64,000 nucleotides of DNA from CAZPUI01 sp964415525 (GTDB lineage: Bacteria; Acidobacteriota; Holophagae; Holophagales; Holophagaceae): positions 14,960 to 78,959 of the forward strand of contig CAYQAS010000002.1 of the NCBI GenBank assembly GCA_964415525.1, written 5' to 3'. The translations under genes were made by a program, and so were the position numbers. Within the stretch, counting starts at the first letter, position 1, and every line of letters begins with the position of its first letter. The notes under the pieces were generated by a model. The model was not told where the DNA came from, did not search any database, and was given only the letters and a program-made list of their open reading frames with translations. Positions 52,238 to 61,075 of the stretch are shown piece by piece.

Positions 52238-53705
52238 GAGCGAGGTCTTTCAACGTTAGGTAGGCCTGGTGGGTGATCTTGGTGATTGACTGGGGGACGC
52301 CCTTCACGACGCCGCGCATCTCCAGATCAAACCCGGAGACGGGGCGGGGAAGGTGTTTCACCACCCGGAAGAGGATCACCTTGACCCTGCCATGCTCCGC
52401 CAATTCGGTGATCTCATTCATGTCATAGACCGTGCGACGTTTGACCGCGCATGCGATCTTGTCCGGTTCCGTCATAAACCTCGCGGACTCCACCACCCCG
52501 ACCGTTGTCACCTGCTGCATGTCTTGGGAGCGGTAGAAGAGCACCAAGTCTCCTGGTTCCATATGGGTGGTGTTCGCATGGCAGAGGTACGCCTGCTTGA
52601 TTGCGTTCCCTACGGGATTCTCGGGCCCCATCGTGAACAAGGGAGGATGTTGCACACCTGGCTTGGGGAAGTCTGGAAACAGGGTGTCGTGATAGTGCGG
52701 TTTGATGGGAATTAGGAACTTCCTTACCCGCTCGTCATCCACAAAATGTGGATAGTAGGCCCGGTGGTAGTCAAGCGGATCCCCTTCAGGCGTGGGAGCG
52801 ACCACGGGCTGCTGCTTCAGGTAGACAGCGTCACCGCGATGGGTCCCGACCTGGGTGAATCCAAAATCCTCCACCATCTCAACCAGGCGCTGATGTTTAT
52901 CTGGCTGGGTCGTGAGGAAGATATAGGGAATCTGGTTCCTGGTGGCGTAGTGGAAGGCCCCCTTCAGGAAGAGTTCTCCCATCTTCCTTCCACGATGGGT
53001 ATCGCCCACCTTGAAGGTGCAGAGCTTCAGGGCGACTCCATCCAGTTTGAGTCCCTCCTTCGTGATTGGCTCTCCCTGCTGTTCCGCATAGATGCAGAGG
53101 CCACCCAGGGCATCGTCTTGATCGCGATGGATCCATGCTCGCCGTCCGGCCTTCGCACTCTTCCTGAACCATTCGGGGAATTCTGGATATCCCTCCTTGA
53201 GGCTGTCGAAGAAGGGGTGATCCAGTTCCGCCGTCAGGCCGTGAAGCGGCACCTCCGTGATGTTCGGCAACTGGATGAAGGCCCGCTCGTACAGACGCTT
53301 CAGGAAACTGGCTGCCTCCAAGATGCCGAAGACGCGATCCTTCAGCCCCCAGTTGCGGGCGTTCTTGAGCATGTCACCGTCTTCCGTTACCACGTAGTGG
53401 GCTGCATCAAGGGAAATGGCGTGAAGAATCTCGTTGTCGACGGCGTCGTTCTCGTCCGTGTCAGGGGTGTTTCGCGGGCAGGTCGGGAACTGCCGAAGGC
53501 ATTCGTATTTCCGGATGCACTGAAGGTTCCGCTCGCGACGCTCTTGATTCCGGTCGCGATGAAAATCCCTCAGAGAGGCCTCGTGATAGACAAGTGCATG
53601 CCCATTGGTCTGGGCGAGGCGGATGAAGTCCGTCAGATCCCCATAGACCGGCTCGGCAGGGTTCTCGGCCGAGATCAGGACATTCGTATCGAGGAGGAAC
53701 CGCAT
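52230..53705 (-). CDS. PIN-GNAT-PUA/EVE-like three-domain fusion protein
   Basis: Residues 1-135 of this 491-residue protein form a PIN nuclease-like domain: MRFLLDTNVLI with its Asp, DENDAVDNEILHAISLD, and VTEDGDML. Residues about 190-300 resemble a GNAT acetyltransferase (DTHRGRKMGELFLKGAFHYA, then MVEDFGFTQVG). Residues about 330-485 look like a PUA/EVE-type domain (MEPGDLVLFYRSQD, TTVGVVESARF). The ATG at 53705 overlaps the stop of an HsdR fragment (TGATG). A nuclease, a modifier and a nucleic-acid reader in one chain suggest an RNA-targeting toxin or defence effector. Confidence 0.75.
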   Translation of the reverse strand: MRFLLDTNVLISAENPAEPVYGDLTDFIRLAQTNGHALVYHEASLRDFHRDRNQERRERNLQCIRKYECLRQFPTCPRNTPDTDENDAVDNEILHAISLDAAHYVVTEDGDMLKNARNWGLKDRVFGILEAASFLKRLYERAFIQLPNITEVPLHGLTAELDHPFFDSLKEGYPEFPEWFRKSAKAGRRAWIHRDQDDALGGLCIYAEQQGEPITKEGLKLDGVALKLCTFKVGDTHRGRKMGELFLKGAFHYATRNQIPYIFLTTQPDKHQRLVEMVEDFGFTQVGTHRGDAVYLKQQPVVAPTPEGDPLDYHRAYYPHFVDDERVRKFLIPIKPHYHDTLFPDFPKPGVQHPPLFTMGPENPVGNAIKQAYLCHANTTHMEPGDLVLFYRSQDMQQVTTVGVVESARFMTEPDKIACAVKRRTVYDMNEITELAEHGRVKVILFRVVKHLPRPVSGFDLEMRGVVKGVPQSITKITHQAYLTLKDLARA

Positions 53706-53884
53706 CAAGTCCGCCTCCGCACGCGCGCTGCCCTCAAAGGTCGGTCCGTCGCCTGATACAGCGCGGCCTGTTCAGCGTTCCCAAAGAAGGAATGAGGATC
53801 AAGCTGCTTGTAGTCCTGGAGCACCCACCCCGCCGACTGAAGCTGGGTGTCGATGACCTCTCGGGCTTTGGCTTCGGGTTTCAT
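53705..53884 (-). pseudogene. HsdR N-terminal fragment (type I restriction)
   Basis: The first 30 residues (MKPEAKAREVIDTQLQSAGW, then VLQDYKQLD) match the usual start of type I restriction R subunits. The remaining 29 residues are unrelated, and the frame ends after 59 codons. The helicase and nuclease parts are gone. It is a deletion remnant that now couples translation to the PIN fusion gene. Confidence 0.65.
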
Positions 53885-54001
53885 GGGGCTGCTTCGAGAA
53901 TGGTTCATGCCATGGTGCCATGGAACTGGCGCAAAACATGACATTTGGATGGAGTCCAGGCCTGCTCGCACAGGGCCCAGAAACTGGCTTATGCGTCCCC
54001 A

Positions 54002-55681
54002 TCATCGCGACTGGGACCTGGCCTTGGCCCACTCCCCTCGCGCTTTGACCTCCAACCCCCGCTGCACGCACCACTTCCTCAGCGCGACATCGGAGACGCC
54101 GATCTCCTTCGCCACCTGGGTCAGGGGGCGCTCCCGGATCCTCTGCTGGAGCTCGTCATCGGGCGGGTAGTTTCCCTTGGTGGGACGGGCCTTGGACGCG
54201 GCGGGCTGGGGCTCGGCTGAGGCCTTGGGCCTTTGCTTCCCACGGGGCGGCCAGGAGCCCACCTGGACGATGATTTGCACAGGCGGAGGGGCGGGTTCAG
54301 AGGTCGTTGGTCCCTGGGCGTAGTATTCGGGGTCCACCTCAATGCCGAGGTCCTCAGCGAAGGCCAGTTCCACGGGCTCGTTCGCCTGCGCCACCTTCTT
54401 CTTCACGGGCCCGGCGTAGCGGGTGATCGTCTCCGTGGTGACAATGCCCACCACGGCGCCGATCATCGGGTTCTCTTCGGTCTCGGCCAGCTTGGCCGTC
54501 TTCGTGTGCCGGAGGTCATGCAGCCTCGGCGCCGCCTTTTCCTTCAGGTTCCCGTAGCGATCCATCTCGGGGTATTCCGCATGAATGCCCGCCCGCTCAC
54601 GCACCTTGCACCAGACGGCGTTGAGGGTCGAGAGCCCCATGGGCCGCCTTGGGTCCTTCCCAGGGAAAACGTAGGGTGAATCCGCAATCCTCGGGATGCC
54701 CCTCAGGATGCTGAAGGCCGCCGCCCCCATGGGAATTCGCTGGGGGTCAAGCTGAGTGGTGGTCTTGGTGACGGGAGACAGGTAGCGCTGCTCCAGGTGC
54801 ACCTCCCGCCACTCCAGGGTGGTCAGAGCCTCGCGCCGCAGGCTGGAGCACATCGAAAGCTGGATGGCCATGAGGTAGATGGCGTTGGCGCTGCCGTCGA
54901 GCATCATCTCGCGGATGGCCTGCCCCACCTTGCGCCGCGCATCGGCATCGAGAGGGCGATGAATCTTGTGATCCCCGTTGTGCGCGACGTCCCGTGTGGG
55001 ATTGCTGCGGACCCATTGCTTGGAGACCGCGTATTTGAAGAACGAGGTCAGGGTCCCCAGGGCCCGATCCGCGGCACAGGCCGCGGGACGGGGCTTGCGC
55101 GTGCTCTCCTTCTGAACGGCGCAGACCCCTTTGGCCGTGATCGCCTGATGCCACGCGCAGATGGCGGCGCTGTCCATCTCCTTCAGCTTCTTTCTTTGAA
55201 AGTAGGGAAGGATGTAGAGGTCGAGCTTTTCCTGATAGCTGGCCTGGGTTCCCGGCTTCTTCTTCGAGACGTATTTTTCCATCCACTCTGGGGCAAGCTC
55301 CTCGAAGGGCAGCTTCTGGGCGCGGTCCGCATCCAGGGCCAGCCGGGCATTGGGACTCTCGGCGGCGGTGCGCCGGTATTCCCCAGCGGCCTTCCGGGCC
55401 ACCGACAGGGACATGTCCGCCACCGGAGCGATGGTCTTCCAGAACTGGCGGCTGCCCACCTCGCTGGGAATGCGCACCTGCCACTGGTGATTGCCGCTCC
55501 GTTCCACCCGGATGCTGAGGCCGTAGACACGCGAATCCGTGAGGCGATACCGCACCTCCGCAGGCTTCAGGGCATCCACGAAGCGCTGGGTGAGATGCAC
55601 GATCCGGCTCAGACGCTCGTCGCCCTCATCCTCGACCGGACGAACGGCTTTCGCAGGAGTGGTGGGGAGTCTCCGGGGCAC
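54002..55681 (-). CDS. int: Tyrosine-type integrase of the island
   Basis: The 559-residue recombinase has a P4-type N-terminal arm domain (VDALKPAEVRYRLTDSRVYG), then a core-binding domain (about 120-230). The catalytic domain has Arg near 282 (SSLRREAL), HDLRH at about 389-393 and Tyr near 422 (TTETITRYAG). A C-terminal extension of about 130 residues ends in a helix-turn-helix (LTQVAKEIGVSDVALRKWCV), which is unusual. It lies 177 bases from attR in tRNA-Ser, as expected for the enzyme that inserted the island. Confidence 0.92.
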   Translation of the reverse strand: MPRRLPTTPAKAVRPVEDEGDERLSRIVHLTQRFVDALKPAEVRYRLTDSRVYGLSIRVERSGNHQWQVRIPSEVGSRQFWKTIAPVADMSLSVARKAAGEYRRTAAESPNARLALDADRAQKLPFEELAPEWMEKYVSKKKPGTQASYQEKLDLYILPYFQRKKLKEMDSAAICAWHQAITAKGVCAVQKESTRKPRPAACAADRALGTLTSFFKYAVSKQWVRSNPTRDVAHNGDHKIHRPLDADARRKVGQAIREMMLDGSANAIYLMAIQLSMCSSLRREALTTLEWREVHLEQRYLSPVTKTTTQLDPQRIPMGAAAFSILRGIPRIADSPYVFPGKDPRRPMGLSTLNAVWCKVRERAGIHAEYPEMDRYGNLKEKAAPRLHDLRHTKTAKLAETEENPMIGAVVGIVTTETITRYAGPVKKKVAQANEPVELAFAEDLGIEVDPEYYAQGPTTSEPAPPPVQIIVQVGSWPPRGKQRPKASAEPQPAASKARPTKGNYPPDDELQQRIRERPLTQVAKEIGVSDVALRKWCVQRGLEVKARGEWAKARSQSR

Positions 55682-55723
55682 GGGAACCTCCAGGCAATCG
55701 AATCGAACCTTGCCCCATTCTAG

Positions 55724-55755
55724 CCCCCGATTTGGCTCTCACATGGGTCTCTTTT
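55724..55755 (+). repeat. Candidate integrase arm site, right end
   Basis: CCCCCGATTTGGCTCTCACA, continued by TGGGTCTCTTTT, pairs with 16401-16430. GAATCGAACCTTG just before it (about 55700-55713) is the inverted form of a tract at 16389-16402. It lies between the integrase start and attR. Confidence 0.45.
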
Positions 55756-55857
55756 GCAGTGATTTTGCGCGATTCAACCGGATGCGAATAGAGCTTAAAT
55801 CACTGGCTAAATGACCACCTAGATTTGACTGAATCCAGCAAATCCATATCTACACAT

Positions 55858-55932
55858 GATTGGAAATCGTGTATACGGGTGACCGTATCAAGAGTTCGAA
55901 TCTCTTACTCTCCGCCATACAAGAAGCCCGCA
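55858..55932 (+). other. Right attachment site (attR), tRNA-Ser 3' fragment
   Basis: This is an exact 75-base copy of 16266-16340: anticodon loop to CCA and the start of the terminator. It is not a functional tRNA because the 5' half is missing. The terminator hairpin is completed to 55955 with a different loop. Confidence 0.88.
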
Positions 55933-56083
55933 GCCATTAGGTTTGCGGGCTTCTTCGCATGAAATGCCCCCAAAATTGAGGATTTCAGAGTCCTTGAGCG
56001 GAACGGCCGAAGCTACGTGAATGTGCTCGCGTCCAAGCACGCCCCCTCGCGCGACCCATACTTGGTGCGCACGGAGGAACGTC

Positions 56084-56404
56084 ATGGACAGGAATCCGAA
56101 GCTCATGCCTCCCAAGGGCGATTTCCCGCATGGGGAAACGAATCCTGAGGAGCTCGACGTCCCCATGGTCGAGCAGGACGGCTACCGCCGGGTGCTCTTC
56201 GGCCAGGCGTGCGATCCGATCTTCCCTCCCCACCCGGAGCCCGCCGAGGTATCGGATGCGGAGCTGAACCGCCAGGCGATGGAGGATGTCCCACCTCCGG
56301 AGATGCTGGCGGACCGCCCCAGTTCATCGGTGCTGCGATGGCTGCTGCTCGTGACCATCGCCTCCATTGCCCTCGGCATCCTGCTCTGGCTCCGGTGGGG
56401 ATAG
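56084..56404 (+). CDS. Hypothetical protein with C-terminal membrane helix
   Basis: The 106-residue protein has a polar, acidic and proline-rich body and one C-terminal helix (WLLLVTIASIALGILLWLRW). GGAGG lies 5 bases before the ATG. Tail-anchored layout. No family is recognised. It is the first gene outside the island on the right. Confidence 0.7.
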   Translation: MDRNPKLMPPKGDFPHGETNPEELDVPMVEQDGYRRVLFGQACDPIFPPHPEPAEVSDAELNRQAMEDVPPPEMLADRPSSSVLRWLLLVTIASIALGILLWLRWG

Positions 56405-56424
56405 GACATCCCCCCTGCGGATTC

Positions 56425-57086
56425 ATGCCGTCCCAGCGTGTGGCCCTCGCGACCGAACTCCGGGCCCGCATGGAGGTGAACCTGCGGCACACGCACCAGG
56501 ATCCGCACTTGTCAGATCCGGAGAAGTGCGCACTCGAGAAGATCTGTGTCCTGCTGTGAAACCGCAAGGGATACGACTTTTCCTCGCACAAGAAGAGCAC
56601 CGTCGGTCGGGGGACCGGCATCACCCTGCGACTACCGGAGCACTCCCCCATCGCGGAGCTCCAAGTCCTCGAGACTCCAGATGGAACCAGCGATCAACCC
56701 CTATCCATCCTCCTGGCGGATGATGATGACTGGTCCAGGCGAGTGTCTCGATGCTCCCCAAAACCCTCGGGCACAGGGTGGTCACAACCCCCGGAGGGCG
56801 TGAAGCCCTGGCATGGCTTTCTGAGCGAAAGGATTTCGATCTGGTGATCCTGGACCAGAACATGCCCGGCCTGAATGGACAGGAGACCCTGGCGCTCCTT
56901 CGAAAGGACGATCCGCTCCTGCCGGTGCTGCTCGCAACAGGTAATCCGGATGTACGCTGCCAAGAGGCGCTGGACCGGGACCCCCGGCTCAGACTCATCG
57001 CCAAGCCGTTTTCCTTCAAGGAGATCCAGGGAATGCTCCAGGTGATTGCCGCCCTCCCTCAGACCGGAAAAGGACAGGCTCGATAG
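56425..57086 (+). pseudogene. Decayed hybrid histidine kinase/response regulator
   Basis: A kinase fragment (VALATELRARMEVNLR) runs to an in-frame TGA at 56557. The same frame continues with GRGTGITLRLPEHSP, the end of an ATPase domain, and enters a receiver domain (LSILLADDDDW). It then shifts frame near 56730-56750 into MLPKTLGHRVVTTPGGREAL, LVILDQNMPGLNG and AKPFSFKEIQ, ending at 57086. The Asp and Lys of the receiver survive. Large parts of the kinase are deleted. The last 111 residues could still be made from the ATG at 56751. Confidence 0.7.
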
Positions 57087-57225
57087 GGAAACCCCCAAGG
57101 GGTTTGCCCAAGTGTGAAATGGGGCCATGCCCGGTCAACGGCCAAGAGATATCTGCGAACAAGCCCTTTTTGGCTCACCACATCCTCAACAGGACGCCTG
57201 GACTGACTCCAGGCATCGAGCCCCT

Positions 57226-60200
57226 TCAGGCCTCGAACTGAAGCTTCGAAAAACTCGCCGCCAGTAGGAGATGCCCCTCCGCGTGGGACTTCTGAAGCTG
57301 GGCCATGGTCCAGGTTTCCTCGGCATCCTGCAGGACGTCGGTAGCCCCCACCCAACCGTTGCGTCCCGAGTGCTTGGCGAGATAGAGGCCCGCATCGGCG
57401 AGATTCACGGCGCGCTCCCAGGTACTCGCGTGGGGAGAAGACCAGTCCAATGGGAAGGGCGCGAAGCCCGTGCTGCAGGTGATCTTCAGGACTTCCCCCG
57501 TGGAGAGCTGGAAGGGGTGCTCCATTACCATCGTGCGAATGCGCTCCGCCAACGTGGGCCCCTCGGACCGCGTCGCCTCCCGCGCCACGATCAGGAATTC
57601 CTCCCCACCCCACCGAACGATGGCATCTGTATCCCTCATGGCGGTTCGCAACAGGCTCGCCATGGCCTGCAGGACTTCATCTCCCGCCTGGTGCCCGAGC
57701 GTGTCATTAACCACCTTGAAGTGGTCCAGGTCCACCAGAAGGAAAATCAGATCCGGATTGGCCTGATCACCTCGCCGGCCAGACTTGCCTGCGAATCGGT
57801 GGAGGTGGAGCACCTTGTTGACATCGACATGCAGTGCTTCCTGCAGGTAACGCCGGTTGTGGAGCCCGGTCAGCGGATCAGTGAGGCTCTGCGCCTTCAG
57901 CGACACGTTGGCGATTTCGAGTTCAGCCCTGGCCTGATCGATTTCCCGGGTGCGTTCCCGAACAATCGCCTCGAGATGATCCCGCTGTCGAGTGATGGTT
58001 CGCAGACGCCACCGAACAGCCCCTACCGAGCAGGCCAACAGAAGGCATCCACCAAGCGCATAGGCCCACCAGGTGCGGTACCAGGGCGGCAACACTCGGA
58101 AGGAGAAATGGGCTTCGGAGCCCCAGGCCTCGCCGGAACGCGCCGCACGCACTCGGAACGTGTACTGACCCTCTCGAAGCTTGGGGTACTGCACCAGGCT
58201 GCCTTCGGCATATTTCCATGCATCCTCGAGGCCATCCATGCGGACCTGGAACCGCCAAGCACCCTCAAATTGGAAGCGGTGTGCCGCCAGTCGAAAAGTG
58301 AAGCTGGCCGCCTGGATCGAGAAGACCTCGGCGGGGGGCTCCGCAGGAAGCAGCCAGAGGCGCTGCGCATCCGAAACCGCCACAAGACGTGCACTCGGGG
58401 GGGGGATCACCTCCGGCATGGCCCCCACGGGAAAACGCAACAGTCCGTGACTGAGCCCGACCCAGACGGTGCCGTCCGGCTCCCGCAGCATCGCGTCCTC
58501 GTTGCAGTCGTTGGTGGGAATGCCGTCCGCCGTGCTGATCTGGTTGCAGCGCCCCTGGATGCGCCGGAAGATGCCCCGATCCGTGCCCATCCAGACATCG
58601 CCGTTCTTTCCGGGCACCATCCCGAAGATCAGATCACTGGGCAGCCCCGAAGTCGCTGTCAGGTGCTCGACCACATGGATCCCGCCCCCTTCATACCGAA
58701 TTCGGGTCGCTCCCACCGGCTCCTCGTATCGGATCCAGGCCTCCCCCTCCGGGGTATGGACGATGTCCTGGATGCCGTCCAGGCGAAGGCCGTCCTTGGT
58801 CGTGAACGTCCGCCAACCGCTTCCCTCTTGGATCAGCAACCCATACCAGGTGGCGAGCCAAGCACGGCCGTCCCTGTCGAAGGCGGCCCGCATCACCCCC
58901 GGGCGGCCCGTAGGCGAGAGGGGCAGCGGGAGATGTATGCCCTCTGGTTCCGCCCCTGGTTTCCAGGTGAAACGCATCATGCCCTTGCTGCCGCCGTTCA
59001 CCCAGAGGCTGCCATCCGGAGCGAGGGTCATTCGACCGGGGAATTCAGTATCGAAGGCCTTGACGCGCTGTGGCCGGACCTGCCCGGGAGGGATGCGCTG
59101 CAGCCCCACGGAAGCAGTGGGAAACCAGACCCCTCCGGCGGGGTCTTCGTAGACCTGATTGACCGTCAGGCCCTCCGTGCCGGGGACGACCCGAAAGCGC
59201 CCCGCTTCCAGCGTCCCCAGTCCGTTCTGGGTGCCGACCCACAGCCGACCGCTCTTCTGTCCTCGGTGAACCGCCCATACCACGTTGCCGGGGAGCCCAT
59301 CTTGGGTGGCGAAGGCCTGAAACCACCCGCTCCCCAGCAATCGAAAGAGGCCCACACCTCCGAACCAGAGGTTGCCCTGTGCATCCGGATGAACCAGATA
59401 GATCCCTTCCTCCGGCAGTCCCTGGTGCATGGCGATCCGCATGGATCGATCGGGGAGGAGATGCACGATCCCCTTCTCCGTGGCCAGCTGGATGCCGCCG
59501 TTCGGATCGGGATAGGCCACGCTGTGTTCCGCAAGGCGGGCACCCAGAAGACCCTTTTCGAGCCGGAACGTCGTGGCCCCGGGTTCCAGGATTCGCACCT
59601 CATCGCCCAGCAGATGCCACACCCGTCCATCGCGGTCCAACACCAGGTCCGCGGGTAGGGGTACACCGGAGTCCAGATGCTCCCAACGACCATCGGACAG
59701 GAGGCGATGGAAGACATGCTTGCCGTCTAGCACCGCGATTCCAGACCCGGGAAGGGCCCGGGCGATCGTGATTCCAGCCGCTGCCCAGCTCGCGGAAACG
59801 GGATCCAGCTTGAATTGCAGAGCTCCGGCCTGCTGGAAGAGCCCTCGGCTTCCGGCGACCCAGAGGTGCCCGGCGCCATCCATGCCCATGCTGTAGATGG
59901 ACATGTTCGCCGGCCCCTTGTCGAACGTGGCCCATTCCACCCGGCTGCCCCGCACCCAGGCCAGGCCGCTCATGGTGCCCACCCAAACCCCACCTTCGGG
60001 ATGCGGCAGGAGCACCAGGATCGTGGGCGCGGCGACATCCTTGCGAAGCGGCACCAGGGTGAAGCGGCTCCCACCGAAGCGGTAGAGGCCCGATGCAGTG
60101 CCCACGTGAAGGATGCCATCGCGATCCTGAGCGAGGGCGCTGATGTTCTGAGACCTGAGCCCCATCTCCTCTGTATAGGCCCGATAGCGGACTCGCCCCG

Positions 60201-60267
60201 CAGGCAAGGGCACCTCGCCCCGAAGCACGGGGAACAGCAGGAGCAAGAGCAGGAGGAAGGGACGCAT
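57226..60267 (-). CDS. Two-component-regulator propeller sensor with GGDEF domain
   Basis: The 1013-residue protein has a signal peptide (MRPFLLLLLLLFPVLRG) and about 700 residues of Reg_prop repeats forming periplasmic propellers (ISALAQDRDGILHVGTASGL, PEGGVWVGTMSGLAWV). A Y_Y_Y domain, a membrane helix (WWAYALGGCLLLACSVGAV), a coiled coil, and a GGDEF domain with RWGGEEFLIVA follow. It should make cyclic di-GMP on an outside signal. GGEEF is an active form. The start at 60267 gives the signal peptide. Confidence 0.92.
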   Translation of the reverse strand: MRPFLLLLLLLFPVLRGEVPLPAGRVRYRAYTEEMGLRSQNISALAQDRDGILHVGTASGLYRFGGSRFTLVPLRKDVAAPTILVLLPHPEGGVWVGTMSGLAWVRGSRVEWATFDKGPANMSIYSMGMDGAGHLWVAGSRGLFQQAGALQFKLDPVSASWAAAGITIARALPGSGIAVLDGKHVFHRLLSDGRWEHLDSGVPLPADLVLDRDGRVWHLLGDEVRILEPGATTFRLEKGLLGARLAEHSVAYPDPNGGIQLATEKGIVHLLPDRSMRIAMHQGLPEEGIYLVHPDAQGNLWFGGVGLFRLLGSGWFQAFATQDGLPGNVVWAVHRGQKSGRLWVGTQNGLGTLEAGRFRVVPGTEGLTVNQVYEDPAGGVWFPTASVGLQRIPPGQVRPQRVKAFDTEFPGRMTLAPDGSLWVNGGSKGMMRFTWKPGAEPEGIHLPLPLSPTGRPGVMRAAFDRDGRAWLATWYGLLIQEGSGWRTFTTKDGLRLDGIQDIVHTPEGEAWIRYEEPVGATRIRYEGGGIHVVEHLTATSGLPSDLIFGMVPGKNGDVWMGTDRGIFRRIQGRCNQISTADGIPTNDCNEDAMLREPDGTVWVGLSHGLLRFPVGAMPEVIPPPSARLVAVSDAQRLWLLPAEPPAEVFSIQAASFTFRLAAHRFQFEGAWRFQVRMDGLEDAWKYAEGSLVQYPKLREGQYTFRVRAARSGEAWGSEAHFSFRVLPPWYRTWWAYALGGCLLLACSVGAVRWRLRTITRQRDHLEAIVRERTREIDQARAELEIANVSLKAQSLTDPLTGLHNRRYLQEALHVDVNKVLHLHRFAGKSGRRGDQANPDLIFLLVDLDHFKVVNDTLGHQAGDEVLQAMASLLRTAMRDTDAIVRWGGEEFLIVAREATRSEGPTLAERIRTMVMEHPFQLSTGEVLKITCSTGFAPFPLDWSSPHASTWERAVNLADAGLYLAKHSGRNGWVGATDVLQDAEETWTMAQLQKSHAEGHLLLAASFSKLQFEA

Positions 60268-60316
60268 CACCGAAACCCATCGGTCCGGAGTTCGCCCTCT
60301 CTGAATCTTCGGCCTT

Positions 60317-61075
60317 CTACTGGATGGTGGGATGCGACGCACCCCGCCCAAGCCTCAAGGAAAGCTTCTCGAAAGGGGCCGTCACCTGGAACCGCAGGCC
60401 CGGAACAAGGGATGGGAGCGCCGAAAGGATCGGCGATGGCAGCAGGACCACATCTCCCCCTCGAAGGTCTGGGAGCGGCAGATCCCGCCAGAGATCGAAG
60501 TCGAAGGCACGAACGTCCGTCCCCTGGAGGAGTTCGAGCCGCCCATCCGGAAGCGGCCCCAGGGCCAGCCACCCCCCCAGCACGGCGCCAGGCGCATCCT
60601 CGAGGGCCAAACAGACACCCGCCAGGCGTCCGGGATGCATCCCCACCAGGGCCAGGGTGGGAACCGGGGGGTGCTGGAGGCTGGCCTCCGGCCCACCGAT
60701 CATGCCCGCATCCAGGGACGTTCCGTCGAAGCGCCTCAGGGACTTGGGCTCTGCCACGCAGGGTCGGAGCCGGATCCGCTTGCGGAGGGGCGCCAGATGA
60801 TCGGGGAAGCCCCCCCGGCCGATCCACTTGTGGGCGTAACGCAGGGTCTGCTGGATGCGATGGAAGGCTCTGGGGCCACCCGCCAGCACGGCATCGAGGC
60901 TGGGGGGCACCAAGGCCTCTGCCAGTCGCCGGGAGTCGCCTTCTCCCAGCTTGGCGAGGCGTACCGCCTCCAGATGATGCAGATCGATCACCCGGGTGGA
61001 ATCGGTGGGATGCGGCGTGACGAGCGACTTGCGGCGGTGCGCCCCATCGTCCCAGGAGGCCTGCCCGAGGATCAC
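60317..61075 (-). CDS. Hypothetical protein
   Basis: The 252-residue protein starts with GTG at 61075, overlapping the thioesterase stop (GTGA). The middle has PTLALVGMHPGRLAGVCLAL and the end LLPSPILSALPSLVPGLRF. I do not recognise a family. The coupling suggests a shared metabolic role with the thioesterase. Confidence 0.65.
   Translation of the reverse strand: MILGQASWDDGAHRRKSLVTPHPTDSTRVIDLHHLEAVRLAKLGEGDSRRLAEALVPPSLDAVLAGGPRAFHRIQQTLRYAHKWIGRGGFPDHLAPLRKRIRLRPCVAEPKSLRRFDGTSLDAGMIGGPEASLQHPPVPTLALVGMHPGRLAGVCLALEDAPGAVLGGWLALGPLPDGRLELLQGTDVRAFDFDLWRDLPLPDLRGGDVVLLPSPILSALPSLVPGLRFQVTAPFEKLSLRLGRGASHPTIQ

Larger units (their letters stand above)
16266..55932. mobile_element. Putative 39.6-kb integrative mobilizable island in tRNA-Ser
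   Basis: The boundaries are the 75-bp tRNA-Ser direct repeats. A tyrosine integrase starts 177 bp inside the right repeat. An AlpA-like regulator, an XRE repressor and MobA/MobC-type genes lie within. Further motif pairs occur close to both ends (16401-16430 with 55724-55755). The left part carries sodium and osmolyte genes that look chromosomal in style, so the island may be a composite of more than one insertion. No conjugation (type IV secretion) genes are present, so transfer would need a helper. Confidence 0.65.

Noticed and set aside
44606..55932. Island limited to the mobility genes only
   Set aside because: No tRNA-Ser copy or other repeat of attR is found near 43.8-44.6 kb. The only partner is at 16266. 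A composite island remains possible.
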